This document shows, piece after piece, positions 1 to 9,036 of a stretch of 64,000 nucleotides of DNA (within the stretch, counting starts at the first letter, position 1; each line of letters opens with the position of its first letter). Below the pieces are notes generated by a model, which worked only from the letters and a program-made list of their open reading frames with translations, was not told where the DNA came from and searched no databases. Source of the DNA: JBCCGE01 sp039029455 (GTDB lineage Bacteria > Pseudomonadota > Gammaproteobacteria > Arenicellales > Poriferihabitantaceae); the NCBI GenBank assembly GCA_039029455.1, contig JBCCGE010000004.1:13736-77735 (forward strand), read 5' to 3'. Both the position numbers and the translations under genes were made by a program.

Positions 1-2895
1 GGGGGCCGTGTGTTTGCAGCCCTACTTCTGGTCGGGAGCCTGATCATTCCGCACAGTGCCTTTGCCGTCAGTCTTGGCACGTTGTCCGTTAATTCTCAGC
101 TTGGACAGCCGCTTGATCTGGAAGTCGAGCTTAACTCGGTAGACGATGGTGAACTGGCAACAATGACGGTAGGGCTGGCCAGCCGATCCGATTTTGCCAG
201 AGCCGGGGTTCCCTATCCCCAGTCTGCGGCATTTCTGAAATTCGATATTATTCCGGGCACGTCTGGCGATTATTTTGTCTCGATCAGCTCGGACAACCCG
301 ATAAATGACACCTTTTTGCACATTCTGCTTTCGGCCCAGTGGGCGGGCGGTAAGGTGGTCAGAGAATACACCGCTTTGCTCGATCCACCGCTCTACAGCG
401 GCGATTCAGCAGCAACGGTCAACGTTCCAACCACCGATAGCCCGAGCGAACAGGTGGCCTCAGAAGCAATCGGTGTTGAACCGGTCGACGACAGTCAGGA
501 GGAACCCGCAGGCACCACTGGGGGACCCGAGGGGACGGTTACGGTGCAGCGCGGCGACACACTTTCGTCGATTGTGTCGGGACTCAACAGGCCTTCGAGT
601 GTCACCATGTTTCAGGGTCTGACTGCGATTCAGAACGCCAATCCCGATGCATTTATAAATGGCAACATGAATCGACTGCGCGAAGGTGCGGTTTTACAGA
701 TCCCCTCTTTCGACGATATGGCTGCGCTGGGTCAGGCTCAGGCGACCCGTAATTTTGCGAGTCAACTGAACGAATACAATGATTTTCTGGCGAGAATCGG
801 TGCGCTGGAACCCCCTGTAGTTGATGAAGCCGAAGAACCCGAGCAGGTTGAGCCTCTGGTGAGCGAGGATGTCGAGCCTCTGACGGCCGTTGAGGAAGAA
901 GATATTGCCGCCGTCGAAGTCCCGGAAATTCCTCTGACTGATCTGTCAGAACTTGAAGAAGAAGGCGTTGAAGACGACGAGGCCCGATTAAGCATCGGAC
1001 AGGAAACAGCTGAAGCACTCGACGGTATCGGTATTGATGATGTCAGTACCGAGCAGGTCGACGCGCTGCGAGATCAACTGGCAGAGCTCGATGCCTCATT
1101 ACTCGCATCGGGTGTTGAAAGCGATGAGGTCAAATCAAGACTTGAGGCTATCCAGGCACAGGTTGAACGCGTATCCAGATTGCTCGATGTAGAAGATACC
1201 GGTCTCGCGTTAACTCAGGATGTTCTCTCAGAGACTGAGGACGATTTAATTGGATCTGACGATTCCGAAACCCCTGCAATTGAGGCGGGTGGCGAGTCTG
1301 AGCTTGTATCCACTGAAGCGGAAGTGGAAGCGGTTACAGATGAAGAGATTGTTGCTGCGGACGATGAGTTGACGAGCAGTGAAACGTCTGCAACGGAAAC
1401 TGAAACTGACGGGTCGGCAGCTGCTGAAGTTGCTGCAGTTGAAAATGCTGCGGATGACGTCGAATCAGAAGAAACGGTGGAGGATGACACTCCAACACGT
1501 CAGGTTGTATCCGGATCCGGAATTCTTGATTCAGCGAAGGACATTCTGGGTGGCGCAACCGGGTTTTTAAGCAACAGCCTTGGATCGGTTGGCGGTGTGC
1601 TGTCATCAGTGTCTGACTATGCGCTCAAAGTTGCGGCCGGCCTGATTGCCCTGCTCGCAGGACTGTTTATTTATCGTCGCCGAAAATCGCGCCGAGAGTT
1701 TGAAGAAAGCATGCTCGACATCGAAAGCGAGCAGGTCACCGCAAATTCCGATCTGTCAGGCGCGTCACTGCAGCGGCTCAGTAAGTCGTCCGGAGTTGAC
1801 CTGGCAAGTAGCGACAGTGCGCTCGAGCTGACCATCGGTGGTGGCATGTCTTTTCTCAGTGAAGAAGGTGTCACCGGTGTTGCAGAAGAAGAAAACGAGG
1901 TGATACAGGCTGGAGTCGTCGACCCGCTTGCTGAGGCGGATGTGTATCTGGCCTATGACCGCGATGAGCAGGCGATTCAGGTACTGAAAGAGGCGTATGA
2001 CAGTCATCCTGAGCGGGAAGAGCTTGCAGAAAAGCTTTTGGAGATTTATCACAAGCAGGATGATCGACGGGCTTTTGATGCGCTGGCGTCAGAACTGAGA
2101 AGTCGTATGGGTGCATCGCCTTCTTCCAGCTGGCATAAAGTAATGGACATGGGGCGTGAAATCAGCCCCGAAAACCCGATTTATCAGTCCGAGTCGGACA
2201 CTGTCTCGTTCGATATGCCAGACATGCTGGAGCTGGACACCCCGGCCGAAGAGAATCCGCTTGTGGCCGACGAGAAACCTGAGGTCGGGCTCGCCGATGA
2301 GGGTATTTCTATTGAAGATTTCGATCTTGGTGATTCGGAGTCCAACGATACGGTCATCCGGGATCTGGACGAAGGTGATTTTGAAATGCCCGAAATCGAG
2401 GACGCCAAACCCGATCCGGTTGATGCCCCGACATTGAGCCAGATCATCCAGGCTGCCGAAGAGCGCGATCGACCTGTCGAGGAGGCATTGATTGCCAGTG
2501 TCGCTGCGGATGAGACGGAAACCGAAGATGAGGAGCTGGCGCTGCAGGATCTGGAGCTGAATCTTGGTGAAGATGAACTTGATCTTGAGATCAAGCCGGA
2601 AACAACCAAAGAAAAAGACTCACTGCAGTCCATTACCGGTGAAATCGGTGATGCAGTGGATATGACCGACATTGACGCGCTTGACGAAGACTCATATCTC
2701 TCGGAGGCCAGCGAGCAATCCATCGGAAAACTTGAGCCTTATCATGAATCCGAGACTGCACTGGAATTAGCCAAGGCATACATCGAGCTTGGTGAGAAAG
2801 ATATTGCCAAAGGCTTCATTGAGGAAGTCATCAATGAAGGCAGTGATAAACAAAAAGAGAAGGCCGAGCAGCTGGTTAAAAGCCTGATCGACTGA
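1..2895 (+). CDS. fimV: FimV-family polar hub / peptidoglycan-binding protein (5' partial)
   Basis: FimV proteins are inner-membrane polar organisers needed for type IV pilus function and twitching; they bind peptidoglycan outside and recruit partners inside. The visible reading frame (961 codons from a GTG at 10) opens with a hydrophobic signal segment ending near AFA, then the FimV N-terminal domain (SLGTLSVNSQLGQPLDLEVE). A LysM-like module lies at about residues 176-235, followed by a long acidic low-complexity stretch, one membrane helix at about 541-557 ending in YRRRKSRR, a second very acidic region, and the conserved C-terminal helical repeat (ALELAKAYIELGEKDIAKGF). The frame stays open to base 1 and the usual basic n-region is missing, so the true start probably lies outside the window. 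A bidirectional terminator follows. Truncation by the window edge is inferred. Confidence 0.93.
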   Translation, partial: GGRVFAALLLVGSLIIPHSAFAVSLGTLSVNSQLGQPLDLEVELNSVDDGELATMTVGLASRSDFARAGVPYPQSAAFLKFDIIPGTSGDYFVSISSDNPINDTFLHILLSAQWAGGKVVREYTALLDPPLYSGDSAATVNVPTTDSPSEQVASEAIGVEPVDDSQEEPAGTTGGPEGTVTVQRGDTLSSIVSGLNRPSSVTMFQGLTAIQNANPDAFINGNMNRLREGAVLQIPSFDDMAALGQAQATRNFASQLNEYNDFLARIGALEPPVVDEAEEPEQVEPLVSEDVEPLTAVEEEDIAAVEVPEIPLTDLSELEEEGVEDDEARLSIGQETAEALDGIGIDDVSTEQVDALRDQLAELDASLLASGVESDEVKSRLEAIQAQVERVSRLLDVEDTGLALTQDVLSETEDDLIGSDDSETPAIEAGGESELVSTEAEVEAVTDEEIVAADDELTSSETSATETETDGSAAAEVAAVENAADDVESEETVEDDTPTRQVVSGSGILDSAKDILGGATGFLSNSLGSVGGVLSSVSDYALKVAAGLIALLAGLFIYRRRKSRREFEESMLDIESEQVTANSDLSGASLQRLSKSSGVDLASSDSALELTIGGGMSFLSEEGVTGVAEEENEVIQAGVVDPLAEADVYLAYDRDEQAIQVLKEAYDSHPEREELAEKLLEIYHKQDDRRAFDALASELRSRMGASPSSSWHKVMDMGREISPENPIYQSESDTVSFDMPDMLELDTPAEENPLVADEKPEVGLADEGISIEDFDLGDSESNDTVIRDLDEGDFEMPEIEDAKPDPVDAPTLSQIIQAAEERDRPVEEALIASVAADETETEDEELALQDLELNLGEDELDLEIKPETTKEKDSLQSITGEIGDAVDMTDIDALDEDSYLSEASEQSIGKLEPYHESETALELAKAYIELGEKDIAKGFIEEVINEGSDKQKEKAEQLVKSLID

Positions 2896-2913
2896 AGATT
2901 TCACCAGACTCAT

Positions 2914-2947
2914 AAAAAAGCCGGGAGCATTGCTTCCGGCTTTTTTT
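2914..2947. terminator. Bidirectional rho-independent terminator between fimV and trpA
   Basis: A nine-pair stem (GCCGGGAGC with GCTTCCGGC, one G-T pair, three-base loop) is flanked by six A on one side and seven T on the other. It can therefore terminate convergent transcription from both fimV (+) and trpBA (-). Confidence 0.9.
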
Positions 2948-2975
2948 GTGATTTGGCGTACGTGAACGAAATCAG

Positions 2976-3794
2976 CTACCGGGTTCCGGCCGCCAGTTCT
3001 TCCGTGAACGACAGAACAGCATGCACTATTGAGTCGGGGGCTGCTTTATTGTCGACGCCTTCCGCTATTTTATTGACGATCGCCGAGCCGACGACGACAG
3101 CATCTGCAGCTTTGGCGGTTTCTTTCACCTGCTCAACGGTCTTTATACCGAAACCGACCGCTACGGGTAAATCGGTGTGTTGTTTGATTCGATTTACAGC
3201 TTCGGCGACGTCGCTCTGAAGTGCTGATTTGGTTCCGGTGATTCCGGCAATTGAGACATAGTAAACGAAGCCTGAACTGCGTTTCAGTACCACCTTGAGA
3301 CGGTTTGCATCTGTGGTTGGCGTGGTCAACCGAATCCAATTAATGCCTGCGGTCAGACATGGATGACACAACTCGTCGTCTTCCTCGGGGGGCAGGTCAA
3401 CGATGATCAGTCCGTCTACACCCGCATCAATTGCATTTTGCAGAAAGTCCTGAACACCGAAACGATGAATCGGGTTGTAGTAGCCCATCAGAACAATTGG
3501 CGTCTCATCGTCATTCTGACGGAATGAGCGAACCATATCGAGGGTTTTTCTCAGAGTGGCGCCGTTATCAAGCGCACGAATGTTTGCTGCCTGAATCGCC
3601 GGACCATCGGCCATGGGGTCAGAAAAGGGCATCCCAAGTTCGATGATATCCACACCTGCGGCAGGCAGCCCTTGCAGTATCCTGGACGAGGTCTCGAGAT
3701 CTGGGTCACCAGCTGTAATGAACGTTACAAATGCCGAGTGTCCGGATGCTTTTAGCTTTTCGAAGCGAGTCTGCAGTCGCTGGGACAGGCTCAT
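2976..3794 (-). CDS. trpA: Tryptophan synthase alpha subunit
   Basis: Cleaves indole-3-glycerol phosphate to indole and glyceraldehyde-3-phosphate; the indole is channelled to TrpB. The 272-residue protein has the TIM-barrel signatures of the family: AFVTFITAGDPD near the N-terminus, catalytic Glu52 in IELGMPFSDP and Asp63 in MADGP. I chose the ATG at 3794 because it begins the family-typical MSLSQRLQTRFEKL and overlaps the trpB stop by four bases (ATGA), the usual translational coupling for this pair. An in-frame extension to 3962 exists but lies inside trpB and has no family similarity. trpF is not adjacent, unlike in many relatives. Confidence 0.97.
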   Translation of the reverse strand: MSLSQRLQTRFEKLKASGHSAFVTFITAGDPDLETSSRILQGLPAAGVDIIELGMPFSDPMADGPAIQAANIRALDNGATLRKTLDMVRSFRQNDDETPIVLMGYYNPIHRFGVQDFLQNAIDAGVDGLIIVDLPPEEDDELCHPCLTAGINWIRLTTPTTDANRLKVVLKRSSGFVYYVSIAGITGTKSALQSDVAEAVNRIKQHTDLPVAVGFGIKTVEQVKETAKAADAVVVGSAIVNKIAEGVDNKAAPDSIVHAVLSFTEELAAGTR

Positions 3795-5011
3795 ATTTTT
3801 ACACCCAGAGCGTCCGCGACAGTGAAAACATCTTTGTCGCCACGGCCGCATAAATTCATCACGATGATCTGATCGGAGCGCATTCGGGGCGCTTGTTCGA
3901 TAACGTAGGCAAGCGCGTGGGACGGCTCGAGTGCCGGGATTATGCCCTCTGCACGACAGCATCGCTGAAAAGCCTCCAGTGCTTTGGAGTCAGTGACGGA
4001 AACATATTCCACACGTCCGCTTTCGTGCAACCACGAGTGCTCAGGACCAATTCCCGGGTAGTCCAGACCCGCGGATATTGAGTGAGCATCTGTAATTTGA
4101 CCGTCTTCATCTTGAAGCAGGAACGTTCGGTTTCCGTGAAGCACACCCGGTTGACCACCGGTTAGAGAGGCTGCATGTTCTCCGCTCTCAATACCGTGTC
4201 CGGCGGCTTCGACCCCGACAATTCGGACTTCAGGGTCGTCAAGAAAAGGATGGAACAGGCCGATGGCATTGGACCCTCCACCAATTGAGGCCACCAGAAG
4301 GTCCGGCAGCTTGCCTTCCCGCTCATGCAGCTGCTCGCGTGCTTCATTGCCGATTACGGTCTGGAAATCCCGAACCATTTCAGGATAGGGATGGGGCCCG
4401 GCCGCCGTCCCAATGATGTAAAACGTGTCTTCGACATTGGCCACCCAATCTCTTAGTGCGTCGTTCATCGCATCTTTTAATGTAGCGGTACCGCTGGTCA
4501 CCGGAACAATTTCAGCACCCAGCAGTTTCATTCTGAATACGTTGGGGGCCTGGCGTTCAATATCTGTAGCGCCCATGTAGACAACGCAGGGCAGATCGAA
4601 CAGCGCGCATACTGTGGCCGTTGCGACGCCGTGCTGGCCCGCACCTGTTTCAGCAATAATGCGTCTTTTCCCCATACGTTTGGCCAACAGAATCTGCCCA
4701 AGCGTGTTGTTGATTTTGTGGGCGCCGGTGTGATTCAGTTCGTCACGTTTAAAGTAGATCTTCGCGCCGCCAAGCTCTGCGGTCAAACGTTCGGCGAAGT
4801 ACATCGGGCTCGGACGACCTACGTAGTCGCGCGAATAGTATTCGATTTCAGTCCTGAATTCCGGGTCGTTGCGATAACGATTGTATGCCTCTTCAACTTC
4901 AAGAATCAGGGGCATTAGCGTCTCTGCAACAAAACGTCCACCGAAAATTCCAAAATGTCCGTTGGCGTCGGGACCTGCGCGAAATGATTCAGGTGTGGCT
5001 GCCTCGCTCAT
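3791..5011 (-). CDS. trpB: Tryptophan synthase beta subunit
   Basis: PLP enzyme condensing indole and serine to tryptophan. The 406-residue length is normal. The PLP lysine is Lys99 in HTGAHKINN, the catalytic glutamate lies in AETGAGQHG (about 121), and the phosphate-binding loop GGGSNAIG is present. It begins FGIFGGRFVAETLMPL as usual. It is first of a two-gene operon with trpA and diverges from metZ across 254 bases. No Trp-rich leader peptide was seen upstream. Confidence 0.97.
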   Translation of the reverse strand: MSEAATPESFRAGPDANGHFGIFGGRFVAETLMPLILEVEEAYNRYRNDPEFRTEIEYYSRDYVGRPSPMYFAERLTAELGGAKIYFKRDELNHTGAHKINNTLGQILLAKRMGKRRIIAETGAGQHGVATATVCALFDLPCVVYMGATDIERQAPNVFRMKLLGAEIVPVTSGTATLKDAMNDALRDWVANVEDTFYIIGTAAGPHPYPEMVRDFQTVIGNEAREQLHEREGKLPDLLVASIGGGSNAIGLFHPFLDDPEVRIVGVEAAGHGIESGEHAASLTGGQPGVLHGNRTFLLQDEDGQITDAHSISAGLDYPGIGPEHSWLHESGRVEYVSVTDSKALEAFQRCCRAEGIIPALEPSHALAYVIEQAPRMRSDQIIVMNLCGRGDKDVFTVADALGVKI

Positions 5012-5050
5012 TCAAATATGCTGTGTGTGGGTGGACGGTGATTATACCGA

Positions 5051-5080
5051 TTGACATTGGCTGATCCAGCGAATTACCAT
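5051..5080 (+). promoter_or_regulatory. Candidate sigma-70 promoter for metZ
   Basis: A perfect -35 hexamer TTGACA (5051-5056) is followed after 18 bases by TACCAT (5075-5080), four of six matches to the -10 consensus. A start near 5087 would give a leader of about 180 bases ahead of metZ. This is inferred from sequence match only. Confidence 0.4.
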
Positions 5081-5187
5081 CGAAACGCGCCGATTTGATA
5101 ATCAGCTTGCGGGCGCGTAAAAAGTTCGGCTAAAGAGGTTTGTTGGAGCGTTCCGCATTCGAACAATACGGTGTCTCGTTATCACTG

Positions 5188-5222
5188 CCTGCTAACAGCA
5201 AAAGCTGACAGCGGGTTTTTTT
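5188..5222 (+). promoter_or_regulatory. Terminator-like hairpin (possible attenuator) in the metZ leader
   Basis: An outer stem CCTGCT/AGCGGG encloses an inner stem CAGC/GCTG with an AAAA loop, directly followed by seven T. No plus-strand gene lies upstream for it to terminate, and metZ starts 43 bases later. Upstream at about 5086-5119 an ACGCGCC/GGCGCGT stem could be part of an alternative fold. The layout is that of a transcription attenuator or riboswitch expression platform; I do not recognise a known SAM or SAH aptamer. Confidence 0.5.
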
Positions 5223-5265
5223 ACGCCCACTTAAATCGACTGATTTTAATTATTGGGTTATTGAT

Positions 5266-6444
5266 ATGGCATTTTCACTGGACACTCTCTCCCAGAGAAC
5301 TCAATTGATTCGCACCGGTTGTGAGCCGGGTCCGGAGCGCGAACATAACGAGGCAATATTTGTGACCTCAAGCTTTGTGTTTGATTCGGCGCAACACGCT
5401 GCACAAATGTTTAACGGCGAGGAGCAGGGAAATGTCTATTCCCGGTTTACTAATCCAACGGTCAGGAACTTTGAACGGCGACTGGCCAGGATGGAAGGCG
5501 GCGCCTACGGGATTGCGTTTGCATCGGGCATGTCGGCGATTTCGACAGTGTTCATGTCAATCCTCAAGACTGGTGACCATGTGGTCGCGTCTTCCAGTCT
5601 TTTTGGTGCTACTCTGAATATTTTCACCAGAGTCTTCAGCCGCTTCGGTATCGACGTCACCTTTGTAGACCTTGCTGATTCGGAAGCCTGGAGAACGGCT
5701 GTAAGACCGACGACTCGGATGCTTTACCTGGAGACGCCCTCAAATCCGCTGTGTGCGCTTGCGGATATTGCGAGTATTGCAACTATTGCGCGCTCCGCTG
5801 ATGCCCTGTTAGTTGTCGACAACGCATTTTGCACTCCGGTTTTGCAAAAACCCCTGGTTCTGGGCGCCGATATAGTGGTGCATTCAGCGACCAAGTATCT
5901 GGACGGGCAGGGCCGTTGTGTGGGCGGTGCGGCCGTTACGAATAAGAAGGAACTGCATGAAGCGCTGTTTTCCTGTCTTCGGTCAACGGGCGCCTGCATG
6001 TCTCCTTTCAACGCCTGGGTGTTCAGTAACGGACTTGAAACTCTTGAACTGCGCATGCACCAACATTGTAAAAACGCACAAAAGCTTGCTGAAGCACTGC
6101 AAGCCCATCCGGGGATTCAGCGAGTGCACTATCCCGGACTTCCGAGTCATCCGCAGTATATACTGGCCGATCGCAGTCTGAATGGTTTTGGAGGAATCGT
6201 ATCGTTCGAGATGGCGGGAGGTCGGGACGCAGCCTGGAGCGTGATTGATAACACCCGATTCCTCTCGATCACGGCAAATCTCGGCGACACCAAGTCGACG
6301 ATTACCCATCCGGCGACCACTACTCACGGTCGCAACACACAGCAAGAGCGAGATTCTGCCGGAATATCGGAGGGTCTGATTCGTGTTTCCGTAGGACTGG
6401 AGTCCTGGGATGATATCCTGCAGGATATTGTTTGGAGTCTCTAG
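5266..6444 (+). CDS. metZ: O-succinylhomoserine sulfhydrylase
   Basis: PLP enzyme of the Cys/Met metabolism family that makes homocysteine directly from O-succinylhomoserine and sulfide. The 392-residue protein has YSRFTNPTVRNFERRLARMEGG (the phosphate-contacting Tyr/Arg region), ASGMSAIS, and the PLP lysine Lys210 in HSATKYLDGQGR. The QGR after the lysine and the SCLRSTGACMSPFNAW segment are typical of MetZ and not of MetB or MetC. The ATG at 5266 has only a weak Shine-Dalgarno. In pseudomonads metZ ends the fimV-truA-trpF-accD-folC-cvpA-purF-metZ region; here it sits directly beside trpB. Confidence 0.93.
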   Translation: MAFSLDTLSQRTQLIRTGCEPGPEREHNEAIFVTSSFVFDSAQHAAQMFNGEEQGNVYSRFTNPTVRNFERRLARMEGGAYGIAFASGMSAISTVFMSILKTGDHVVASSSLFGATLNIFTRVFSRFGIDVTFVDLADSEAWRTAVRPTTRMLYLETPSNPLCALADIASIATIARSADALLVVDNAFCTPVLQKPLVLGADIVVHSATKYLDGQGRCVGGAAVTNKKELHEALFSCLRSTGACMSPFNAWVFSNGLETLELRMHQHCKNAQKLAEALQAHPGIQRVHYPGLPSHPQYILADRSLNGFGGIVSFEMAGGRDAAWSVIDNTRFLSITANLGDTKSTITHPATTTHGRNTQQERDSAGISEGLIRVSVGLESWDDILQDIVWSL

Positions 6445-6552
6445 TTTTTTAACGGTTTTTCGAATTTAACCGGGTTGAGTTAAAATACATCTAGCTGCAC
6501 GCGCTGCCATTCAGGTGCCGTGTGACGATCAACAAAGATTAAGGGTACACCG

Positions 6553-7224
6553 ATGTCAAAGTCAGATAAAAATCATCATTCCTCTGCGAGTCGCAAGCGA
6601 CGAAAACTCCTCCTCGGACTCAGTGGGGTTGCCGGTGCCAGTCAGTTGGACAATCAGTGGACGAAACCAATTGTCGAACATATTTCCCTGCCCGCGCATG
6701 CGACAACTACGAATGACGGCGGTGCCGGGTCTGACGGTACTGACGGTTCGTTCAATTACTCAGGTGCGCCGCCGAGAGTATCGGTGAGTCGTTTCAGTGA
6801 CGATGAAACCATGATCGTGAGTCTGACAGGCTTACTGTTATCCGATGTGCATGCGGGGAACCCACCGTCAACGACGACTGTTGGGCCTGAACCGACTCCG
6901 ATGCCGGAACCTACCGCTCCTCCGAGGCCCGAAGCAACCTGGAACGTTGCGGTGACTGGAAGTGAAGCCGTGGTGACCCGGTTGTCGCGCCGGCGATCAA
7001 AACTTCGGACCGCGCGCGTCACCATTGGCGGACCCTCTGTGCCATTTCCGGTCGTAGATGAATGTGGCAACGATATCAATCCTGTGGTGTCTGTAAGCGC
7101 CGTTGCACACACGCCGGGGACCAGTATAGTGATGAGGGTTGATGATGCCCAAAACGGCTCGTCGGTCGCAACGGTACCGCTGGGACCTGTGCTGGTATTA
7201 ACTATCGATTGTGCCGGTTTCTGA
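6553..7224 (+). CDS. Exported protein of unknown function with Arg-rich signal and W-TKPIV...LPAHA motif
   Basis: 223 residues with no recognised domain. The N-terminus reads as a Tat-like or atypical signal: a basic cluster SRKRRK at 13-18, a short hydrophobic stretch LLLGLSGVAGAS, then W36-TKPIVEHISLPAHA-50, followed by Thr- and Gly-rich sequence. From memory, short exported proteins in several bacteria share a tryptophan, a K/R-P, then LPAHA followed by polar residues; the AHA end resembles a signal-peptidase site. The middle is Pro/Thr-rich (about 113-130), and the C-terminal part looks beta-rich with two cysteines (in DECGND and TIDCAGF) that could pair. It stands alone after metZ. A possible -10 TAAAAT lies near 6480. 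Function is not inferable. Confidence 0.75.
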   Translation: MSKSDKNHHSSASRKRRKLLLGLSGVAGASQLDNQWTKPIVEHISLPAHATTTNDGGAGSDGTDGSFNYSGAPPRVSVSRFSDDETMIVSLTGLLLSDVHAGNPPSTTTVGPEPTPMPEPTAPPRPEATWNVAVTGSEAVVTRLSRRRSKLRTARVTIGGPSVPFPVVDECGNDINPVVSVSAVAHTPGTSIVMRVDDAQNGSSVATVPLGPVLVLTIDCAGF

Positions 7225-7414
7225 TCGCAAACTTTGCGTGTGCATTGAAAATGCCGACTGCAGGAAAAACAACGTCCGGAGCTGTAAATACCGAGAGAAC
7301 CTCAGCATAAGCCTGAGTCAAACACCTTGAGTATTAAAAATTCTATTGCGAGTTTTGCCGGGTGCTTTTGATCTCGAATTGTTCATGCATGAGTCTTTCA
7401 GAGGTTCCTTGAGT

Positions 7415-7930
7415 TCAATCGGTCGACAATTCCCGGTAAAGCCGGGACTTCTCCTGATAGCTATTTGCCGACATGGCCAGTCCCTCGACTTCATCGTCCG
7501 TCAGCTCGCGAACGGCTTTAGCGGGAGAACCCAGAATTAAGCTTCTGGGTGGAAAGGATTTTCCCTCCGTAACCAATGACCGCGCTCCGACCAGACTCGA
7601 TTCGCCAATGCTGGCGTGATTGAGGACAACACTGCCTATTCCGATCAGACTGCCGTTCCCTATGGTGCATCCGTGAAGGACCACACTATGGCCGATGGTG
7701 ACATTCTGACCAATGGTCAAAGGTAAACCCGGATCAGTATGCAGTACCGCGTTATCCTGCACATTCGAGCCGAATCCAATGTTAATAACATCATTGTCCC
7801 CACGGATTGTGGCGTTGAACCACACACTCGCTTTCTCTGAAACAATGACCGAACCGATTATATCGGCGCTGGGCGCGATAAAGCAGTCGTCATGAATTTC
7901 GGGGCATATGCGATTGAGAGAATAAATCAT
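7415..7930 (-). CDS. Gamma-class carbonic-anhydrase-like hexapeptide protein
   Basis: A 171-residue left-handed beta-helix protein of the YrdA/PaaY/Cam type, recognisable by repeating hexapeptides (SVIVSEKASVWFNATIRGDND). The three metal-binding histidines of the family are in place: His64 in VLHTD, and His81 and His86 in IGHSVVLHG, with the characteristic five-residue spacing. It is a cytosolic trimeric metalloenzyme; the family includes active carbonic anhydrases and acyl-CoA thioesterases, so the substrate is open. It starts 18 bases after the end of sohB and is the last gene of glnS-sohB-CA. Confidence 0.88.
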   Translation of the reverse strand: MIYSLNRICPEIHDDCFIAPSADIIGSVIVSEKASVWFNATIRGDNDVINIGFGSNVQDNAVLHTDPGLPLTIGQNVTIGHSVVLHGCTIGNGSLIGIGSVVLNHASIGESSLVGARSLVTEGKSFPPRSLILGSPAKAVRELTDDEVEGLAMSANSYQEKSRLYRELSTD

Positions 7931-7948
7931 GGGGGCCGTTATTGGGTT

Positions 7949-9022
7949 TCAGAGCGCCAGCGGCTTGTCCAGATCCTGCACCAGTTTTTCCTTTTGCCGC
8001 CATCCGAGTGTAACCATGGATTGAAGTTTCTCAGCAAGGTTTTGACGCTCCCGGTATTCCAGTTTGACCAGATCAGTGTCGTTTCGTGCGCTCATTAAGT
8101 AATCATCACTGGTCATAAGTCTGTCCACCAGTCCGAGTTCCAAAGCCCGCACACCCAACCAGTGCTCCCCGGTTGCGACGCTGTCTATATCCAGATCCGG
8201 TCTGCAGTGTTTAACGAAATCTTTAAAGTGCTGGTGAGTTTCCTCCAGCTCAGACTGCATTTTGTCCCGCGCCTTATCCGTATTTTCTCCAAACATGGTC
8301 AATGTGCGCTTGTACTCGCCAGCGTGCAGCTGCTCGAAATCGACATCATTTTTTTTCAGCACGCGGTGGAAGTTTGGAATCTGCGCCAGCACCCCGATAG
8401 AGCCGATAATTGAAAACGGTGCGGCGATGATTGTGTTGGCCACGCACGCCATCATGTAACCACCGCTGGCGGCCACCTTGTCCACCGCGACGGTGAGTGG
8501 GATTTCGCGATCCCGAATTCGTTGCAGCTGCGATGCGGCCAGTCCATAACTGTGTACCATCCCGCCACCGCTTTCGAGACGAACGAGCACCTCGTCTGAC
8601 TCAGTGGCAAGGGTAAGAATTGCGCTGATTTCCTCGCGAATCGAGGCGACATCGCTGGCGCGAATATCGCCGTCAAAATCCAGCACGAACATTCGTTTGC
8701 GCACGTCTTCTGTATCGGCGTCATCTGACTCTGATTTCTTTCGCGCCTTGTGTGCTTTTTTCTCTGCTTTAGCTTCCGCCTTGGCTTTCCTTTTTGCTTC
8801 CTTGTGCCTGATTTTCATTCCGGACTCAGTCAACAGGGCTGTATCCAGCGCCTGCTCCATGTCTTCGTACTGTTTGTTCAGATGTGTGATTTCCAGTTCA
8901 CCCTTGCCGGGTTTCTTGTTGCGCAAGGCTAATGCGAGTACGCCTCCGACAGTCAGCAGTATCGCGATCACAATGGTGGCCGCTTTCGCGAGGAAAAGGC
9001 CGTATTCCGCTAGAAATTGCAT
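7949..9022 (-). CDS. sohB: Inner-membrane serine protease SohB
   Basis: SohB is a signal-peptide-peptidase-A family protease. The 357-residue protein has an N-terminal membrane helix (about 8-33), a Lys/Ala-rich charged linker (about 73-97), then the S49 peptidase domain. The catalytic serine is Ser186 in KVAASGGYMMACVA and the general-base lysine is Lys238 in HAGEYKRTLTMFGEN. The active-site context FSIIGSIGVLAQIPN matches SohB rather than long-form SppA. It lies 14 bases downstream of glnS, so the two are probably cotranscribed. Confidence 0.93.
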   Translation of the reverse strand: MQFLAEYGLFLAKAATIVIAILLTVGGVLALALRNKKPGKGELEITHLNKQYEDMEQALDTALLTESGMKIRHKEAKRKAKAEAKAEKKAHKARKKSESDDADTEDVRKRMFVLDFDGDIRASDVASIREEISAILTLATESDEVLVRLESGGGMVHSYGLAASQLQRIRDREIPLTVAVDKVAASGGYMMACVANTIIAAPFSIIGSIGVLAQIPNFHRVLKKNDVDFEQLHAGEYKRTLTMFGENTDKARDKMQSELEETHQHFKDFVKHCRPDLDIDSVATGEHWLGVRALELGLVDRLMTSDDYLMSARNDTDLVKLEYRERQNLAEKLQSMVTLGWRQKEKLVQDLDKPLAL

Positions 9023-9036
9023 AAATTTTTGATTGC

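Noticed and set aside
762..1490. Long antisense reading frames of Ser/Thr-rich composition opposite fimV
   Set aside because: They mirror the acidic low-complexity part of fimV; Glu/Asp codons read backwards give Ser/Val/Phe strings. No start signals or family similarity.
3795..3962. Extra 56-codon N-terminal extension of trpA
   Set aside because: It lies inside the trpB coding region and lacks family similarity; the ATGA overlap gives the proper start.
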